Assembly: GCF_041146795.1 (NCBI RefSeq)
Contig: NC_135178.1
Span: 6,640,844 to 6,704,843 of the forward strand
Reading direction: 5' to 3'
DNA: 64,000 nucleotides
Origin: Maylandia zebra
Lineage: Eukaryota; Chordata; Actinopteri; Cichliformes; Cichlidae
Numbering within the stretch: position 1 is the first letter of the stretch; the number at the start of each line of letters is the position of its first letter. Shown one piece after another: positions 1-13,800 of this stretch. Position numbers and translations under genes: made by a program. The notes beneath the pieces are model-generated. The model was not told the origin of the DNA, ran no database searches, and worked only from the letters and a program-made list of their open reading frames with translations.

Positions 1-255
1 AGATCACCAAAATATCTTTCTTTATGCAACTCTGTCTGCATGACACCCTATTCCAGGTATTTTGTTTGGGGCGATGATTCAGAGTTCAAATTTATTCTGC
101 AGGGCTTCTTATTTTCATCATCATCCAAACAACACTCCCTATAGTTCACTGATTGTTCAAACTTCAAGCTGCTGGGAACATTTGATTGTTATTATTTGTT
201 GGGTTTTTTTTTTTTTCTGACAATGCAAAAGGCTATGATTGCTATATCCAAGGTA

Positions 256-1844
256 CAGCGGCTTGCAAAAGTATTCGGCCCCCTTGAACTTTCCCACATT
301 TTGTCACATTACAGCCACAAACACGAATCAATTTTATTGGAATTCCACGTGAAAGACCAACACAAAGTGGTGTACACGTGAGAAGTGGAACGAAAATCAT
401 ACATGATTCCAAACATTTTTTACAAATAAATAACTGAAAAGTGGGGTGTGTGTAATTATTCTGCCTCCTGAGTCTTTGTAGAACCACCTTTTGCTGCAGT
501 TCCAGCTGCCAGTCTTTTAGGGTTTGTCTCTACCAGCTTTGCACATCTACAGACTGAAATCCTTGCCCATTCTTCTTTGCAAAACAGCTCCAGCTCAGTC
601 AGATTAGATGGACAGCGTTTGTGAACAGCAGTTTTCAGATCTTGCCACAGATTCTCAATTGGATTTAGATCTGGACTTTGATTGGGCCATTCTAACACAT
701 GGATATGTTTTGTTTTAAACCGTTCCATTGTTGCCCTGGCTTTATGTTTAGGGTCGTTGTCCTGCTGGAAGGTGAACCTCCGCCCCAGTCTCAAGTCTTT
801 TGCAGACTCCAAGAGGTTTTCTTCCAAGATTGCCCTGTATTTGGCTCCATCCATCTTCCCATCAACTCTGACCAGCTTCCCTGTCCCCGCTGAAGAGAAG
901 CACCCCCAGAGCATGATGCTGCCACCACCATATTTGACAGTGGGGATGGTGTGTTCAGAGTGATGTGCAGTCTTAGTTTTCCCGCCACACATAGCGTTTT
1001 GCCAAAAAGTTCCATTTTGGTCTCATCTGACCAGAGCACCTTCTTCCACATGTTTGCTGTGTCCCCCACATGGCTTGTGGCAAACTGCAAACAGGACTTG
1101 TGGTTTTTTGTTAACAATGGCTTTCTTCTTGCCACTCTTCCATAAAGGCCAACTTTGTGCAGCGCACGACTAATAGTTGTCCTATGGACAGATTCCCCCA
1201 CCTGAGCTGTAGATCTGCAGCTCGTCCAGAGTCACCATGGGCCTCTTGGCTGCATTTCTGATCAGCGCTCTCCTTGTTCGGCCTGTGAGTTTAGGTGGAC
1301 GGCCTTGTCTTGGTAGGTTTACAGTTGTGCCATACTCCTTCCATTTCTGAATGATCGCTTGAACAGTGCTCCGTGGGATGTTCAAGGCTTGGGAAATCTT
1401 TTTGTAGCCTAAGCCTGCTTTAAATTTCTCAATAACTTTATCCCTGACCTGTCTGGTGTGTTCTTTGGACTTCATGGTGTTGTTGCTCCCAATATTCTCT
1501 TAGACAACCTCTGAGGCCGTCACAGAGCAGCTGTATTTGTACTGACATTAGATTACACATAGGTGCACTCTATTTAGTCATTAGCGCTCATCAGGCAACG
1601 TCTATGGGCAACTGGCTGCACTCAGACCAAAGGGGGCTCAATAATTACGCACACCCCACTTTGCAGTTATTTATTTGTAAAAAATGTTTGGAATCATGTA
1701 TGATTTTTGTTCCACTTCTCACGTGTACACCACTTTGTGTCGGTCTTTCACGTGGAATTCCAATAAAATCGATTCATGTTTGTGGCTGTAATGTGACAAA
1801 ATGTGGGAAAGTTCAAGGGGGCCGAATACTTTTGCAAGCCACAG
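256..1844 (-). mobile_element. Tc1-like DNA transposon, frameshifted copy
   Basis: The 1589-bp element is flanked by TA dinucleotides at 254-255 and 1845-1846, the Tc1/mariner target. It has terminal inverted repeats of roughly 200 bp that differ at only a handful of positions. The transposase runs on the minus strand. The element sits in hexokinase intron 12 in the same sense as the gene. Confidence 0.92.
456..1475 (-). pseudogene. Tc1-like transposase, broken by frameshifts
   Basis: The N-terminal paired-type helix-turn-helix (residues after MKSKEHTRQVRDKVIEKF) is read from 1475. The frame changes near 1215, where two bases seem lost, and again near 1000, where further indels fall between LFG and WRK-type residues. 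The catalytic pieces LWSDET, QQDNDPKH and [11 protein letters not shown] are all readable, so it is a recently broken DD34E transposase. It should not encode a functional protein. Confidence 0.9.
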
Positions 1845-2115
1845 TAGCTTGTGTACTCCCCACCAGAGTGTCCCAGCAAGTTTAGAAAACAGAGTATAGT
1901 TTAGACCAGTTTCTCTACCTGACACACTCCTGTGCTCACATACAGCGTGAAGAAGAAAGTTTTAAGTATAAGAAGATATAAATGAAATAACCTGATCCGT
2001 AGCAGGTCTGGCAATTAGATAAATACAACCTCCGAGCAACCACAAAACATGACATCCTGCACCGCATCATTATTTATTTAACAAAAACAAAACCAACTAA
2101 GCTAAACCAGAGTAC

Positions 2116-2660
2116 AGTGCAAGTAGCAACCAGGTGCTGTTAATCAAATGCACTTGATGAACTGATCCATCAGCAAGTGTGAGCACCTCTATAAAAGCAG
2201 AAGTTTGGGCACTTTGCTGATCTGGGGCATTTGGGCGTCCTATCTACAAAAAGGACTACATCTCAGTCTCATCAAGCCTAAATTATCAAAGTTTTATGAC
2301 AGAGTAATTAGAAAAAAAAAACAGAATTAAATGTAAGGCCATTTGTCTGACAGCTAAAACTTGACAAAAACTGGTTCATGCAACAAAACGCTGGTTTTAA
2401 GACAGCCAGCAAATCTACAACTGAATGGCTGTAAAAGAAAATAATTAAGGTGTTGCAATGGCCCAGTCAAAGCCCAGATGCTGCAGTGGGACCTCACGAG
2501 AACTACAAATGAAGCAACTACCTGCAAAGCTCAATGAACTGAAGCAATGCTGTAAAGAGGGGTGGGCAAAACAATGATGATGTGGAAATTGATACAAGTG
2601 ATTCAGAAAATGATTACATCAAGTTACAAACTACTGAATCATGAAGTTTACTTCAGTCTA
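2116..2660 (+). mobile_element. Old Tc1-like remnant
   Basis: A segment near 2150-2230 (AAATGCACTTGATGAAC then CTCTATAAAAGCAGAAGTTT) resembles the 5' region of fish Tc1 elements. Decayed transposase reading resumes around 2455-2570 with pieces like WAKQ after an SQSP-like run. Stops and indels are frequent. Ends are not defined. Confidence 0.6.
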
Positions 2661-2803
2661 AACTGAAACTGACGTAGACCAAGGGTGGGTCTTTGCTGGG
2701 GTAAAAAGTATAAACGTTTTTGGTGAAAGGCACCAAGAGAAAGATGTAACCAGTCTGAACTCATATAGTTTATAGGTCATTTTACACAAACACAGAAAAT
2801 TAC

Positions 2804-2923
2804 CTCATCAAGTTTGGTTTGATCGCAGGGGAAGGAGAACGTAAAACCCAAAGGTAAAGATGCTCCTTTCATGCCCATGTATTCCAAAAAGTCAGCTATG
2901 CAGTCCACAATATGGTTGAACAG
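2804..2923 (-). CDS. hk2: hk2-like exon 12 (last exon in window)
   Basis: This 120-bp exon encodes [20 protein letters not shown] and [14 protein letters not shown], the counterpart of exon 4. The acceptor is TTTCTAG and the donor GTAATT. The next exon (a WTKGF-type exon of about 96 bp) was not found between 1 and 2760, so intron 12 extends past the window edge. Confidence 0.93.
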
Positions 2924-4821
2924 CTAGAAAAAAAACCAAACAAAAAAACAAAATTAAAAGGAATATTATAAGGTATAAGTACAAATAAGTACAAAGCATC
3001 ACTTTTGCAAACATCCACAGTACTGTGCTTTGACATGGCAAGTTTTTAACCAACATTTGGCCTTAATTTAGCTCTTAATCACAAGTAGCTTCCTGTTAGT
3101 CAGTTTCAGTTGAAGCACTACCTCTTCCCCTGTGCCTTGCATGATTTCCTGTGGGATACTGTAGATCTTCTGTTGCATATCCACACTGCGTTTTGTTCCA
3201 CTTCTCACTCGCACCAGAAGCACTCGAAAGCTGGAGCCTCCAAGGTCCAAAGCCAAGAAATCGCCATGTTCTGTCCAGGTATAAAAGACATTAACTCATT
3301 ATATTTAAAAAAAAAAAAAAAGAAAAAAGAAACCTTGTGTCAAAAGCAGTGTTGGTCAAGTTACTTGAAAAAAGTAATCAGTAACTAATTACTGATTACT
3401 TCCCCAAAAAAGTAATCCCGTTACTTTACTGATTACTTATTTTCAAAAGTAATTAATTACTTAGTTACTTAGTTACTTTTTTAAAACACGATTTACAACC
3501 TGAAGAGGTGATAAAGCGATAGATCTTTCAGCCCAATTCTACTTTTTCTACATAATCCATCATACAAAATGTAATCAAATGGAAAAGTCTCTTTTTTTAA
3601 GTTGTTTTATCATTTTTAATCTTTTAACTTTATGCATCAAGCAAAACATTTAATTATATGCAACATTCTCTGAGTTGAATAAATGAGTTTAACATTTAAA
3701 CCTATTTTCTGCACATTCCAGCACATAAAATAAAATAATTTTTTGTGTTTACACTCACTCTTTCAAATAGATGCAAGTAAAACACAGCAGAAAATAAATA
3801 AAGTCAAAGACTCAGCGGTCCTGTTGCTCTATTTTCACCTGTAAAGCAGGACTGCAGTAGGCGGAGGTTTACCCTGGTGCAGGTGTGCAGCGGTCAGTGG
3901 AAGGATACGGCAGTGTCTCTGTGAGTTTCCCATTACGTCGTTGCGCTCTTGGTGCTTCCTTGGAAGTTTAGGGGTTTTTTCGCTGTAAAAAGAAGTTTTC
4001 TTCCCACGCACGATGGACGCTAATGTTTTTGTCACTTTTTATGGAATCAAACTCAAAGTAAGGTCAGTACTTCCACGCTTTAAACGCTGCACGCTCATAC
4101 TCTCTCCCGCACTCGATATGTGATCCATTGTTGATCTGCACACAGCTGTTGTCACTAACGGCGCACTCGCTTACGTCACTGTCGTGAGACATTCTCGCAA
4201 AAAATCACGGTTTTAGTAACGCAGTAACGCAGCGTTCCTACGGGAAAGTAACAGTAATCTAATTACCGATTTTGCAATAGTAATCCCTTACTTTACTCGT
4301 TACTCGAAAAAAGTAATCAGATTACAGTAACGCGTTACAAGTAACGCATTACTGCCCATCTCTGGTCAAAAGCAAGCCAGAGCTTGGGGGAGGTGGGGTT
4401 AAACCTACCTGATCCGTCGGGAGTGGATCGGACATAAGTGGGAAGCATCTTGATGCTGGCCTGCTTGTGGGTTTGCTTTGACAGACCTCGGGTCATCTCC
4501 TCGCTGAATCGCTTCTTTACCTCCAGCAGCTGTTCGCGACTCAAGCGCAGCGTGTCGAGGATGTGCTGCCGGTCAGCATTTTGGTTGGCAAGTCGGAAGG
4601 CCACCGCAGTCACCATAGCTGCACCCTTCCCACTACCATCCTGTGACTGCAAAAAACGCACATCGCAGTCGGGTACAAGTCGACGAACCATTTTGTTGAG
4701 CCTCCTGGAAAACCTAGAAAAGACACACATTTGGTTAAGTCCCCATGGTTTCTGTCTTCTGTTGTTCCTTTTTCGCTTGTACACATGATACCCAAACAAC
4801 TTGCTCAGTTGTGTTTTGATC

Positions 4822-4852
<31 letters not shown>

Positions 4853-7800
4853 TTGAAGCTGCTCTACACCAGACAATAATCAGGAACATCATCTATGGGC
4901 ATTTCCTTCTTCAGAGATTAACATTGTGTAGCCACTTCTTATACCTGAGTATATCATGCTTATGATTTTTGCCAAGGAACACACACACACACACAGAATC
5001 ATTTTTTTCATACACACTGTGCACTTTAACTGATGAACCTGGTGACATTTCCACTAGATATATTTGATCAGCAAACCTTTTAAATTTAAAATGAACATCT
5101 TTTGACCCTGTGTCGCACAAATACAATCAGCTGTGCCCATTAACGTCTTGAACACACCCTCCTTGTCAGTTAACCCCCCCCCCACACACACACACACACA
5201 CACACACAATGACAAGCTGTATATTTTATAGATTATCATTTTCAGTTACACTAAAAGCAGCGCATAATCAAGCCAGCTAGGAAACCTGGAAAAGGTAAGT
5301 GGCAGGCAATTCAGCTTGCAGCAATTTTCCTTTAAGAAAAAAGGGGGGCAGAAAGATAAGGACTCAGTTTAAGAGCACAATTTCTTATAGATGGATTTTT
5401 CTCTGCTATAAGTGAACTTGATGATGCTCCTTTATCATGTATACATCCTTCCAGCATTCAGTCTTTAAACTGTTTGTCTGACTTATTTATATAATCACAC
5501 AGAGCAAATACAGTGGGGCAAAAGTATTTAGTCAGCCACCGATTGTGCAAGTTCCCCCACTTAAAATGATGACAGAGGTCAGTAATTTGCACCAGAGGTA
5601 CACTTCAACTGTGAGAGACAGAATGTGAAAAAAAAATCCATGAATCCACATGGTAGGATTTGTAAAGAATTTATTCGTAAATCAGGGTGGAAAATAAGTA
5701 TTTGGTCAATAACAAAAATACAACTCAATACTTTGTAACATAACCTTTGTTGGCAATAACAGAGGTCAAACGTTTACTATAGGTCTTTACCAGGTTTGCA
5801 CACACAGTAGCTGGTATTTTGGCCCATTCCTCCATGCAGATCTTCTCGAGAGCAGTGATGTTTTGGGGCTGTCGCCGAGCAACACGGACTTTCAACTCCC
5901 GCCACAGATTTTCTATGGGGTTGAGGTCTGGAGACTGGCTAGGCCACTCCAGGACTTTCAAATGCTTCTTACGGAGCCACTCCTTTGTTGCCCGGGCGGT
6001 GTGTTTTGGATCATTGTCATGTTGGAAGACCCAGCCTCGTTTCATCTTCAAAGTTCTCACTGATGGAAGGAGGTTTTGGCTCAAAATCTCACGATACATG
6101 GCCCCATTCATTCTGTCCTTAACACGGATCAGTCGTCCTGTCCCCTTGGCAGAAAAACAGCCCCATAGCATGATGTTTCCACCCCCATGCTTCACAGTAG
6201 GTATGGTGTTCTTGGGATGCAACTCAGTATTCTTCTTCCTCCAAACACGACGAGTTGAGTTTATACCAAAAAGTTCTACTTTGGTTTCATCTGACCACAT
6301 GACATTCTCCCAATCCTCTGCTGTATCATCCATGTGCTCTCTGGCAAACTTCAGACGGGCCTGGACATGCACTGGCTTCAGCAGCGGAACACGTCTGGCA
6401 CTGCGGGATTTGATTCCCTGCCGTTGTAGTGTGTTACTGATGGTGACCTTTGTTACTTTGGTCCCAGCTCTCTGCAGGTCATTCACCAGGTCCCCCCGTG
6501 TGGTTCTGGGATCTTTGCTCACCGTTCTCATCATCATTTTGACCCCACGGGATGAGATCTTGCGTGGAGCCCCAGATCGAGGGAGATTATCAGTGGTCTT
6601 GTATGTCTTCCATTTTCTGATGATTGCTCCCACAGTTGATTTTTTCACACCAAGCTGCTTGCCTATTGTAGATTCACTCTTCCCAGTCTGGTGCAGGTCT
6701 ACAATACTTTTCCTGGTGTCCTTCGAAAGCTCTTTGGTCTTGGCCATGGCGGAGTTTGGAGTCTGACTGTTTGAGGCTGTGGACAGGTGTCTTTTATACA
6801 GATGATGAGTTCAAACAGGTAACGAGTGGGGGACAGAAAAGCTTCTTACAGAAGACGTTACAGGTCTGTGAGAGCCAGAGATTTTCCTTGTTTGAGGTGA
6901 CCAAATACTAATTTTCCACCCTAATTTACGAATAAATTCTTTACAAATCCTACCATGTGAATTCATGGATTTTTTTTTCACATTCTGTCTCTCACAGTTG
7001 AAGTGTACCTCTGGTGCAAATTACTGACCTCTGTCATCATTTTAAGTGGGGGAACTTGCACAATCGGTGGCTGACTAAATACTTTTTTGCCCCACTGTAT
7101 GTGGCTGTTCACTGAGATCACCTCCCTGAGACTTGCCTTTATGCTCTTATATTCTTTGTCTCAGGGACATGCAGGCACACAGAATGAATAGTAAAAATGT
7201 GATTTGAAGTGACAAACACAGCCACAGTCACTCCACAGCTACAGTAAAAGGTGCCAGTGACACAGATCAAAGTCATGAATGTGTTGGCGAGACCAACATA
7301 ACAGAAGTGATTCACTTACTCTGGATGATTCTTGTAAACAGAGCCATCCACTCCAATAGTGACACGCAACTTCTCAGCAGCTTTGTTATCCCGGATCTGT
7401 CGCAGCACTGATGCTAGAGAGGAAGCGCACAGGTGTGCGGCCCGTGTGGATACAATCTGACACACCCTCCGAGTTGCTATGCAGTCCTCAACCGACGGGT
7501 CCAGCCCCAGGCCACGAAGTATCTTCTCAGCACTAGCAATACCTTCCTCATCTCTGCAGGAAGGAAAGTGAAGAAATTAATGTGAAGAATAGAAGAAGAG
7601 CTTGAGGACAGAATTCTTACCCTCCCCCATAAAAACGTCGTTTTATTTTAAGTACGTGCCAAGTGTTTTTTAAAAGGGCAAGACATTTTTAACACAGCTG
7701 TTCCAAACAGCCTAGATTATTATAGATGCTCACATTATTTTACTTTGCATACGGAAACATAATGATTTCACAAAAAAACAAAAACTAACAGCTTCAAAAT

Positions 7801-10800
7801 TATTAGCCTCCATGCTAATAGCTAGTTGCATATACAACTACATATTTCCTTTGCAAATCTTTTAAGCTCCTCCACATTTTATGTTTTTCTGGCATGGATC
7901 TTAGTCTTTAGTTCATCCCACAGATTTTCAATTTTGATTCAGCTCAGGGCTTTATGTAGGCCAGTCAGGAAGAGTCACTTTGTTTGTCTGGAGGTAGTTC
8001 TCCAACAGGAGAGATGTGTGTTTTGGGTTGTGGTGTTTGGAGACAAAGGGAGGATCTCAGCTTTGGTGCTCGCTGCTACAGGTTTGTTTTTTCCAAAATC
8101 TGCAGATATCCTTCTTCATGATTCCTTCCACCTTGATGAGATTCTCAGTTCCAGACAAACGAAACAATCACAAGCATAACACTCCCACCATCGTGTTTCA
8201 GTGTGGGGAAGGTGTTCTTTGGGTTGTACGCCTCTTCCTTCTCTATCCTCAACCTTCACAGCACATTTTTAATTACTAGCATATAATCTCTGCCCACTGC
8301 TTTTGAACATTCAAACTCAGAATTTAACTTATTAATGAAGACCTATTAATAGATTATTTACCAGAAAGCAATAAAGGAATAATAAACTTTCAGGAAATGG
8401 ACTGTGTGTTCTGTGAGATGGTCTGGGTTTCTCTTCCCTGCATGCTGTACTTCTACTTTGCTGTTGGGGAAGATTTCTGTTCAAGAATCTTTGAAAGACC
8501 CACTAAACATGTATTTGGTGTTAAACATCACTTGTTCACCTCTTTAGCTATAAATAACTAATATTTTGACTCAATCCACCCAAAAAATAAACATAAAAAT
8601 AAAAAATCTAGCAAAACAGGAGCGATGGCAATTATATGCAAATAGAGCCATGTGAGGACGTTTACACAAGACTTTATGCAGTTCACCCCATTATTTAGTG
8701 ATGTCTGAAACAACTTTCAGCCACAATAACTTGAAGCAGGGTTCCACAGTTAAACAAATTATAATCTCAACTACAATTAAATGAATATGAGTGATCATGC
8801 ATTAAAATGTATATAAAGTAATGCCCTGTTGATTTCATTTTGTTGAAAGTTTTGGTGAATAAGAAGGACTACTTTGATACAAATATGTGAACAGATGTGA
8901 AAGGAGTGTGAATTATAATATTATTGTTCACTAAATACTCGTGATTGTCATTTTGGCCCTAACTTGAATTAATTGTGTTGTGTGTGACTTTATCACTCTC
9001 TCTTGTCATTGTGTCATTTTGGCTCTTCTTTAAAATGTTGCTTCAGTTCATTGCAGTGTGGGAGCACTCATTTATGCAACACTTTCTTAGCGTCTTGATG
9101 CATTCTCAATCATCCAGGAAAGTAAATCTCCAAAAGTTGATTCTGTTCATCTGGACGTAGCGTTTTGTGGGAGAAACGTTTCGTCACTCATCCAAGTGAC
9201 TTCTTCAGTCTCGGCTGACTGCAGGTTTGCCCAATCTTATAAACAGTACATTTTGCAGTACAGTAAATTTGAATACATTTGCATAATGACATTATGCAAA
9301 CGTACTGTTTATAAGATTGGGGAACCTGCAGTCAGCCGAGACTGAAGAAGTCACTTGGATGAGTGACGAAACGTTTCTCCCACAAAACGCTACGTCCAGA
9401 TGAACAGAATCAACTTTTGGAGATTTACTTTCTTTCAGTCAGATTTACAGAATTTCAGTCAGGCTGAGGTCTGGGCCATTACAACACCTTGATTCTTTGC
9501 CTTTTTCACCATTCTGTTAGAGATTTCTTGCTGTGATTGGGCTCCTGTTGCATGAATGAGTTTCATCCGAATGGTGAATGGACTGGTTATTATCTATCCA
9601 TCCATCCATCCATTCGCTTCCGCTTATCCTTTTCAGGGTCGCGGGGGGTGCTGGAGCCTATCCCAGCTGTCATAGGGCGAGAGGCAGGGTACACCCTGGA
9701 CAGGTCGCCAGTCTGTCACAGGGCCAACACACAGGGACAGACAACCATTCACACTCACATTCACTCGCACATTCACACCTAGTGGCAATTTGTATTATCC
9801 AATTAACCTATCCCCACAATCTTTGGACGGTGGGAGGAAGCCGGAATACCCGGAGAGAACCCACGCAAACACGGGGAGAACATGCAAACTCCACACAGAA
9901 AGACCCCGGCCTGATGGTGGAATTGAACTCAGGACCTTCTTGCTGTGAGGCAACAGTGCTAACCACCGTGCCACCGTGCTGCCCCTGGTTATTATCTACT
10001 GCTTATATAATGCATACATTCACACTCCGATGCATCGGAGAGCAATTTGGAGTTTGTGATGCAGAAGGCAGGATGCAGTCAGGGATCGAACCATCAACCT
10101 TCCAATTAGTACATGACCTGCTCTACCTCCTGACTACAGCCAGCCCACCCAACCTATGCAACTTTAAAAACGTCAGCAGTGTTGCCATGTTATTTTTAGA
10201 CTGACGTCCAATGGAGCTATAATTGTTCAGCCTTTTTTTTGTGCTGTCATGAACTTTAACATTTAACAGACTAATTCAGGTCTGCAGAGTGTCAGATGTA
10301 GCTCTTGGTTGTTCGGCAGTTTCGATGAGCATCTTAATTCCTGGCATAGCTCGTTGCTACTAACATAATGTTCAACAGGTTTGCACTTAATCCGCCATCT
10401 GAGAGATATCACAGAATGCAGTGTCAAGGTGCAGATGTGCACACACACACACAAAGAAAAACTAACTTGTCATTCTCGATTGCATAGATGTGGCTGGTAC
10501 TGAAGTGTCCGGTGGTGAGGAGCTCTGACGTAGTCTTGCCCTGAAACAGCAGCTGTGATCTGGCCATCTTTACCAAGATGAGACGTACCAGTTCCCCCAT
10601 GTACATCCCACTAATCATCTTCTCAAACCTGCATGCAACATGAAAAAAAGAGAAGCAAAACAATGTGATATACATATATTTATAAAATATGATGAGCTCT
10701 ATTTATGTACATCTACACACAGTGTTGGGGAGTAACGGAACACATGTACCGCCGTTACGTATTTAACATACAAAATATGAGTAACTGTATTCTGTTACAG

Positions 10801-13800
10801 TTACCGTTTAAAAAGGTGGTATTTAGAATACAGTTACTTTGCTGAAATTAAGGGATTACATGGCGGTATTTTCCTGTTTCATATGTTCGGCTATGCTCTC
10901 TCTATTTTTGGTTTCCACGCCCCAAACAAAACACGCATTAAGAGGCTCTAATGCCTGTGTCTCAATCTCGCGGCCCATGTCACCCCTACTTGCGGCCCGC
11001 ATAATGACGTAAAGAAATATTTTAAAAAAATGATTCACAAAAATGATTTAATATGCAGGCAGAGTGTTACAGGCATAGCCCTAAAGAATGTAGCCTCATG
11101 GGCAGTGTAGTCTGTGCTGCACGGAGAATGCACTGCCATACCCGTTATGTGTCTGTGAGCGTGAGGAGGGAGAAAAAGGAGAGTGGAAAAGTACAAGTTG
11201 TCACCGAGCAGAAACGGGAGCTGGAAGCATGTAAATATAATAATAACCACTGCAGCCAAAAAGAGAGCCTGACGAGCCCAGTTGTAAGTAAGCTATTAAG
11301 ACTCGACTGTACACTGTGTTCGTGTTTTCCTCAGAAACAAAAAGTTCCGTTGGAGCAGTCTTTCAACGCCTCTCTCTGTCTCTCGCTAGCAAACTTGAAC
11401 CACACAATAAAGTAAAGCTAGTTTTCAGCTACGAGCCCGACACGGAACCCGACGTAATAGCCAGAGGTCCCTTTACTACAGTTTGGAGCCGCGGACCTGT
11501 TTTCTATACGAGATCACTGCAAAAGGTGCAGCCTTACCTAATGTCCACCTTACTGTTACTCATTTTATATTAAGATTTAAACATCTAGTTGGTATTGGTA
11601 TGGCGAGTAACCTTCAGTAATAGTAATAAATCACACAGCAATCACACAGGTCTCTCTTGGAAATGAGATTTTTAATCTCAATGAGATTTTTTTACCTGGA
11701 TAAATAAAGGATTAATAAAGCAATAGTACATTCATGTAGTTGTAAAAAAGCATGATAATATATTAAGTAATCCAAAGTATTCAGAATACATTACTCTCAT
11801 TGAGTAAGCAGCACATAACAAAGCTGTTCCCAAATTAAATGCTGAGGTAAACTGCCTTTCCAGCAGAGTATTATTTTTATGTTTTTAGACAAACAAATAA
11901 CAATGTTTGACAAGTGTGAGACAGTCAGAACTACAAAGATTTTAATAAATAAACTGTCAAAAGTTTGATTTTTGTTTTAGAATTACATGGTAATAATGAT
12001 CCACCAATTAGGCATTAAAGTCATTCGTTGAAGTATATAAACTGTTTAATCTCTCTGTGACGCACTGCATGCTTTATTGTGACTGGAAATTAAGGTCACG
12101 CAAACTTAAATCCGTCACCTAACTCTATTAAACCCTGTCTGGGCCCAGACCTCTTATTGAGGTTTCTCATGTGATATCAAGAGCTGTCCACTATACTGGA
12201 TGTGATACAACCACTGGTTGCTAGGGAAAAATGTGCTTTTCTGACAGGTTGCCAATGGTTCCTGCAGGTTGATGGCTGTCGCTGGGTGAAATCAGTTGCA
12301 AAGAAGGTGCTGCACCAAAAACCTCCCTGCAGGTCACCTTTAGTTTTTCATGTTTGTCTGCAAATACTCCAACAACTAGCCAAGCAGCAGTAAAACTTAA
12401 AGAAACATAAACCAGAAATAGTTAGCTGTGCCTTTTGAAATTTGCCGGCTGCAGTGCTGAAGGGCTCCATTTCCAGTTTGCATCGCATTTTTCATTTTCA
12501 CTGATACTCTGAAAGCAGCTGGCCAGTATTAGCAGAGCCGAATATTCATTTTTCCCTCACGACCGGTGGTTGCCAGATGGTCATGGACCAATCTCTAGGC
12601 CTGTGTGACTGAAGCCTTATTCACTTGAACCTACATGATTGTCACATGTCCACATGTCTGCAAAACCGCAAATGTTCCAGGACATACTGACTTTTTTGAC
12701 AGAACTCTGAATTAGTATATGAAAAAGGTTATTTACATAATATCAGCAACAACATCAACAAAGGTGAAGCAGTCAGACAAAGTATTTCAATATGCCCACA
12801 TGAATGGAAATCAGAGAGAGTCGCTTCTAATTCAAACCCGCCTGCCTGTGAAGCCACCAGCGTGGGATGTTTTATCTAATACCAAGTCGTGTGAGAACAA
12901 ACACACTCACAGCTGCTTGCCAGGGTTGAATGAGCCTGCGTCCAGCTCCCGGTCAATGTCAGTGCGTAGGTCCTCCAGGGCCCCGTCGTCCCCAAAAGCA
13001 CCCCACTCAGTATTTACACACATCCGCCCCTCGTCACCATCCAGAACACCAATGTTCCTCATCTGCTCCATGTAGCAAGCGTTGGTCCCCGTTCCTTGAG
13101 AAAAGAGATTTCACTGCAACAACTCTGTCAGTAACTATATAACGACTAACTGAGAGGTCGGCTGGGCTTAGTGGGCACATTTAAGATTACACTTACAAGA
13201 TGAGTGTGAAAGCACCTGTGCTCACTTCTCTCCTCTAGTTTGTATATATTTTTACAATACAAGTTACAAATATAATACTATAACAATAATATCACACTTT
13301 GCAGCAGAAACTGCATCTGAATGAAATCCATTAAAGGAAAAATTAAATAGAGATGAATAAGAAACTTCAGCAGGGAAATTTCTTTTTTTGAGTGCAACAG
13401 TGAGGTGCCACATGTTCTGGCCTTCAGCATTAAAAGATTTTTTTTTTCATGAACATCGATATTTTTACCCAAGAAGAAAACAGATGGAGCAGTTCATCCA
13501 TTAGGATGCAGTTTAATGGGTGTTACATCACTGTTGTGTGGTAGAAGTCTCACTGAGCCTCATAATCCATTTATAGTCACTGTTACATTAGACTTACCTA
13601 CAATGAGGCCAACTTCACAGTGACGGTCATCAAAGCCACAGGTCATCATGGTTCCCACTGTGTCATTGACCACAGACACAATGTCAATGTCAAAGTCCTG
13701 CAATGAGAATCTGTTTATTAAAACAAGCTTTCATTTGAATTCACTACTTCTTGCATCACAGTATTTTGGATTTACTTCAGCACTTCATTTTGTTTAATTT

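Noticed and set aside
1..2760. Search for hexokinase exon 13
   Set aside because: No WTKGF-type exon found on the minus strand; the interval is filled by Tc1 elements and intron sequence.
5819..6766. 315-codon open frame on the plus strand
   Set aside because: It is the antisense shadow of the intact Tc1 transposase; the protein has no family motif.
9578..10204. 208-codon frame on the plus strand
   Set aside because: It runs through the SINE at 9597-9984 and its flanks; the text comes from repeat sequence, not a gene.
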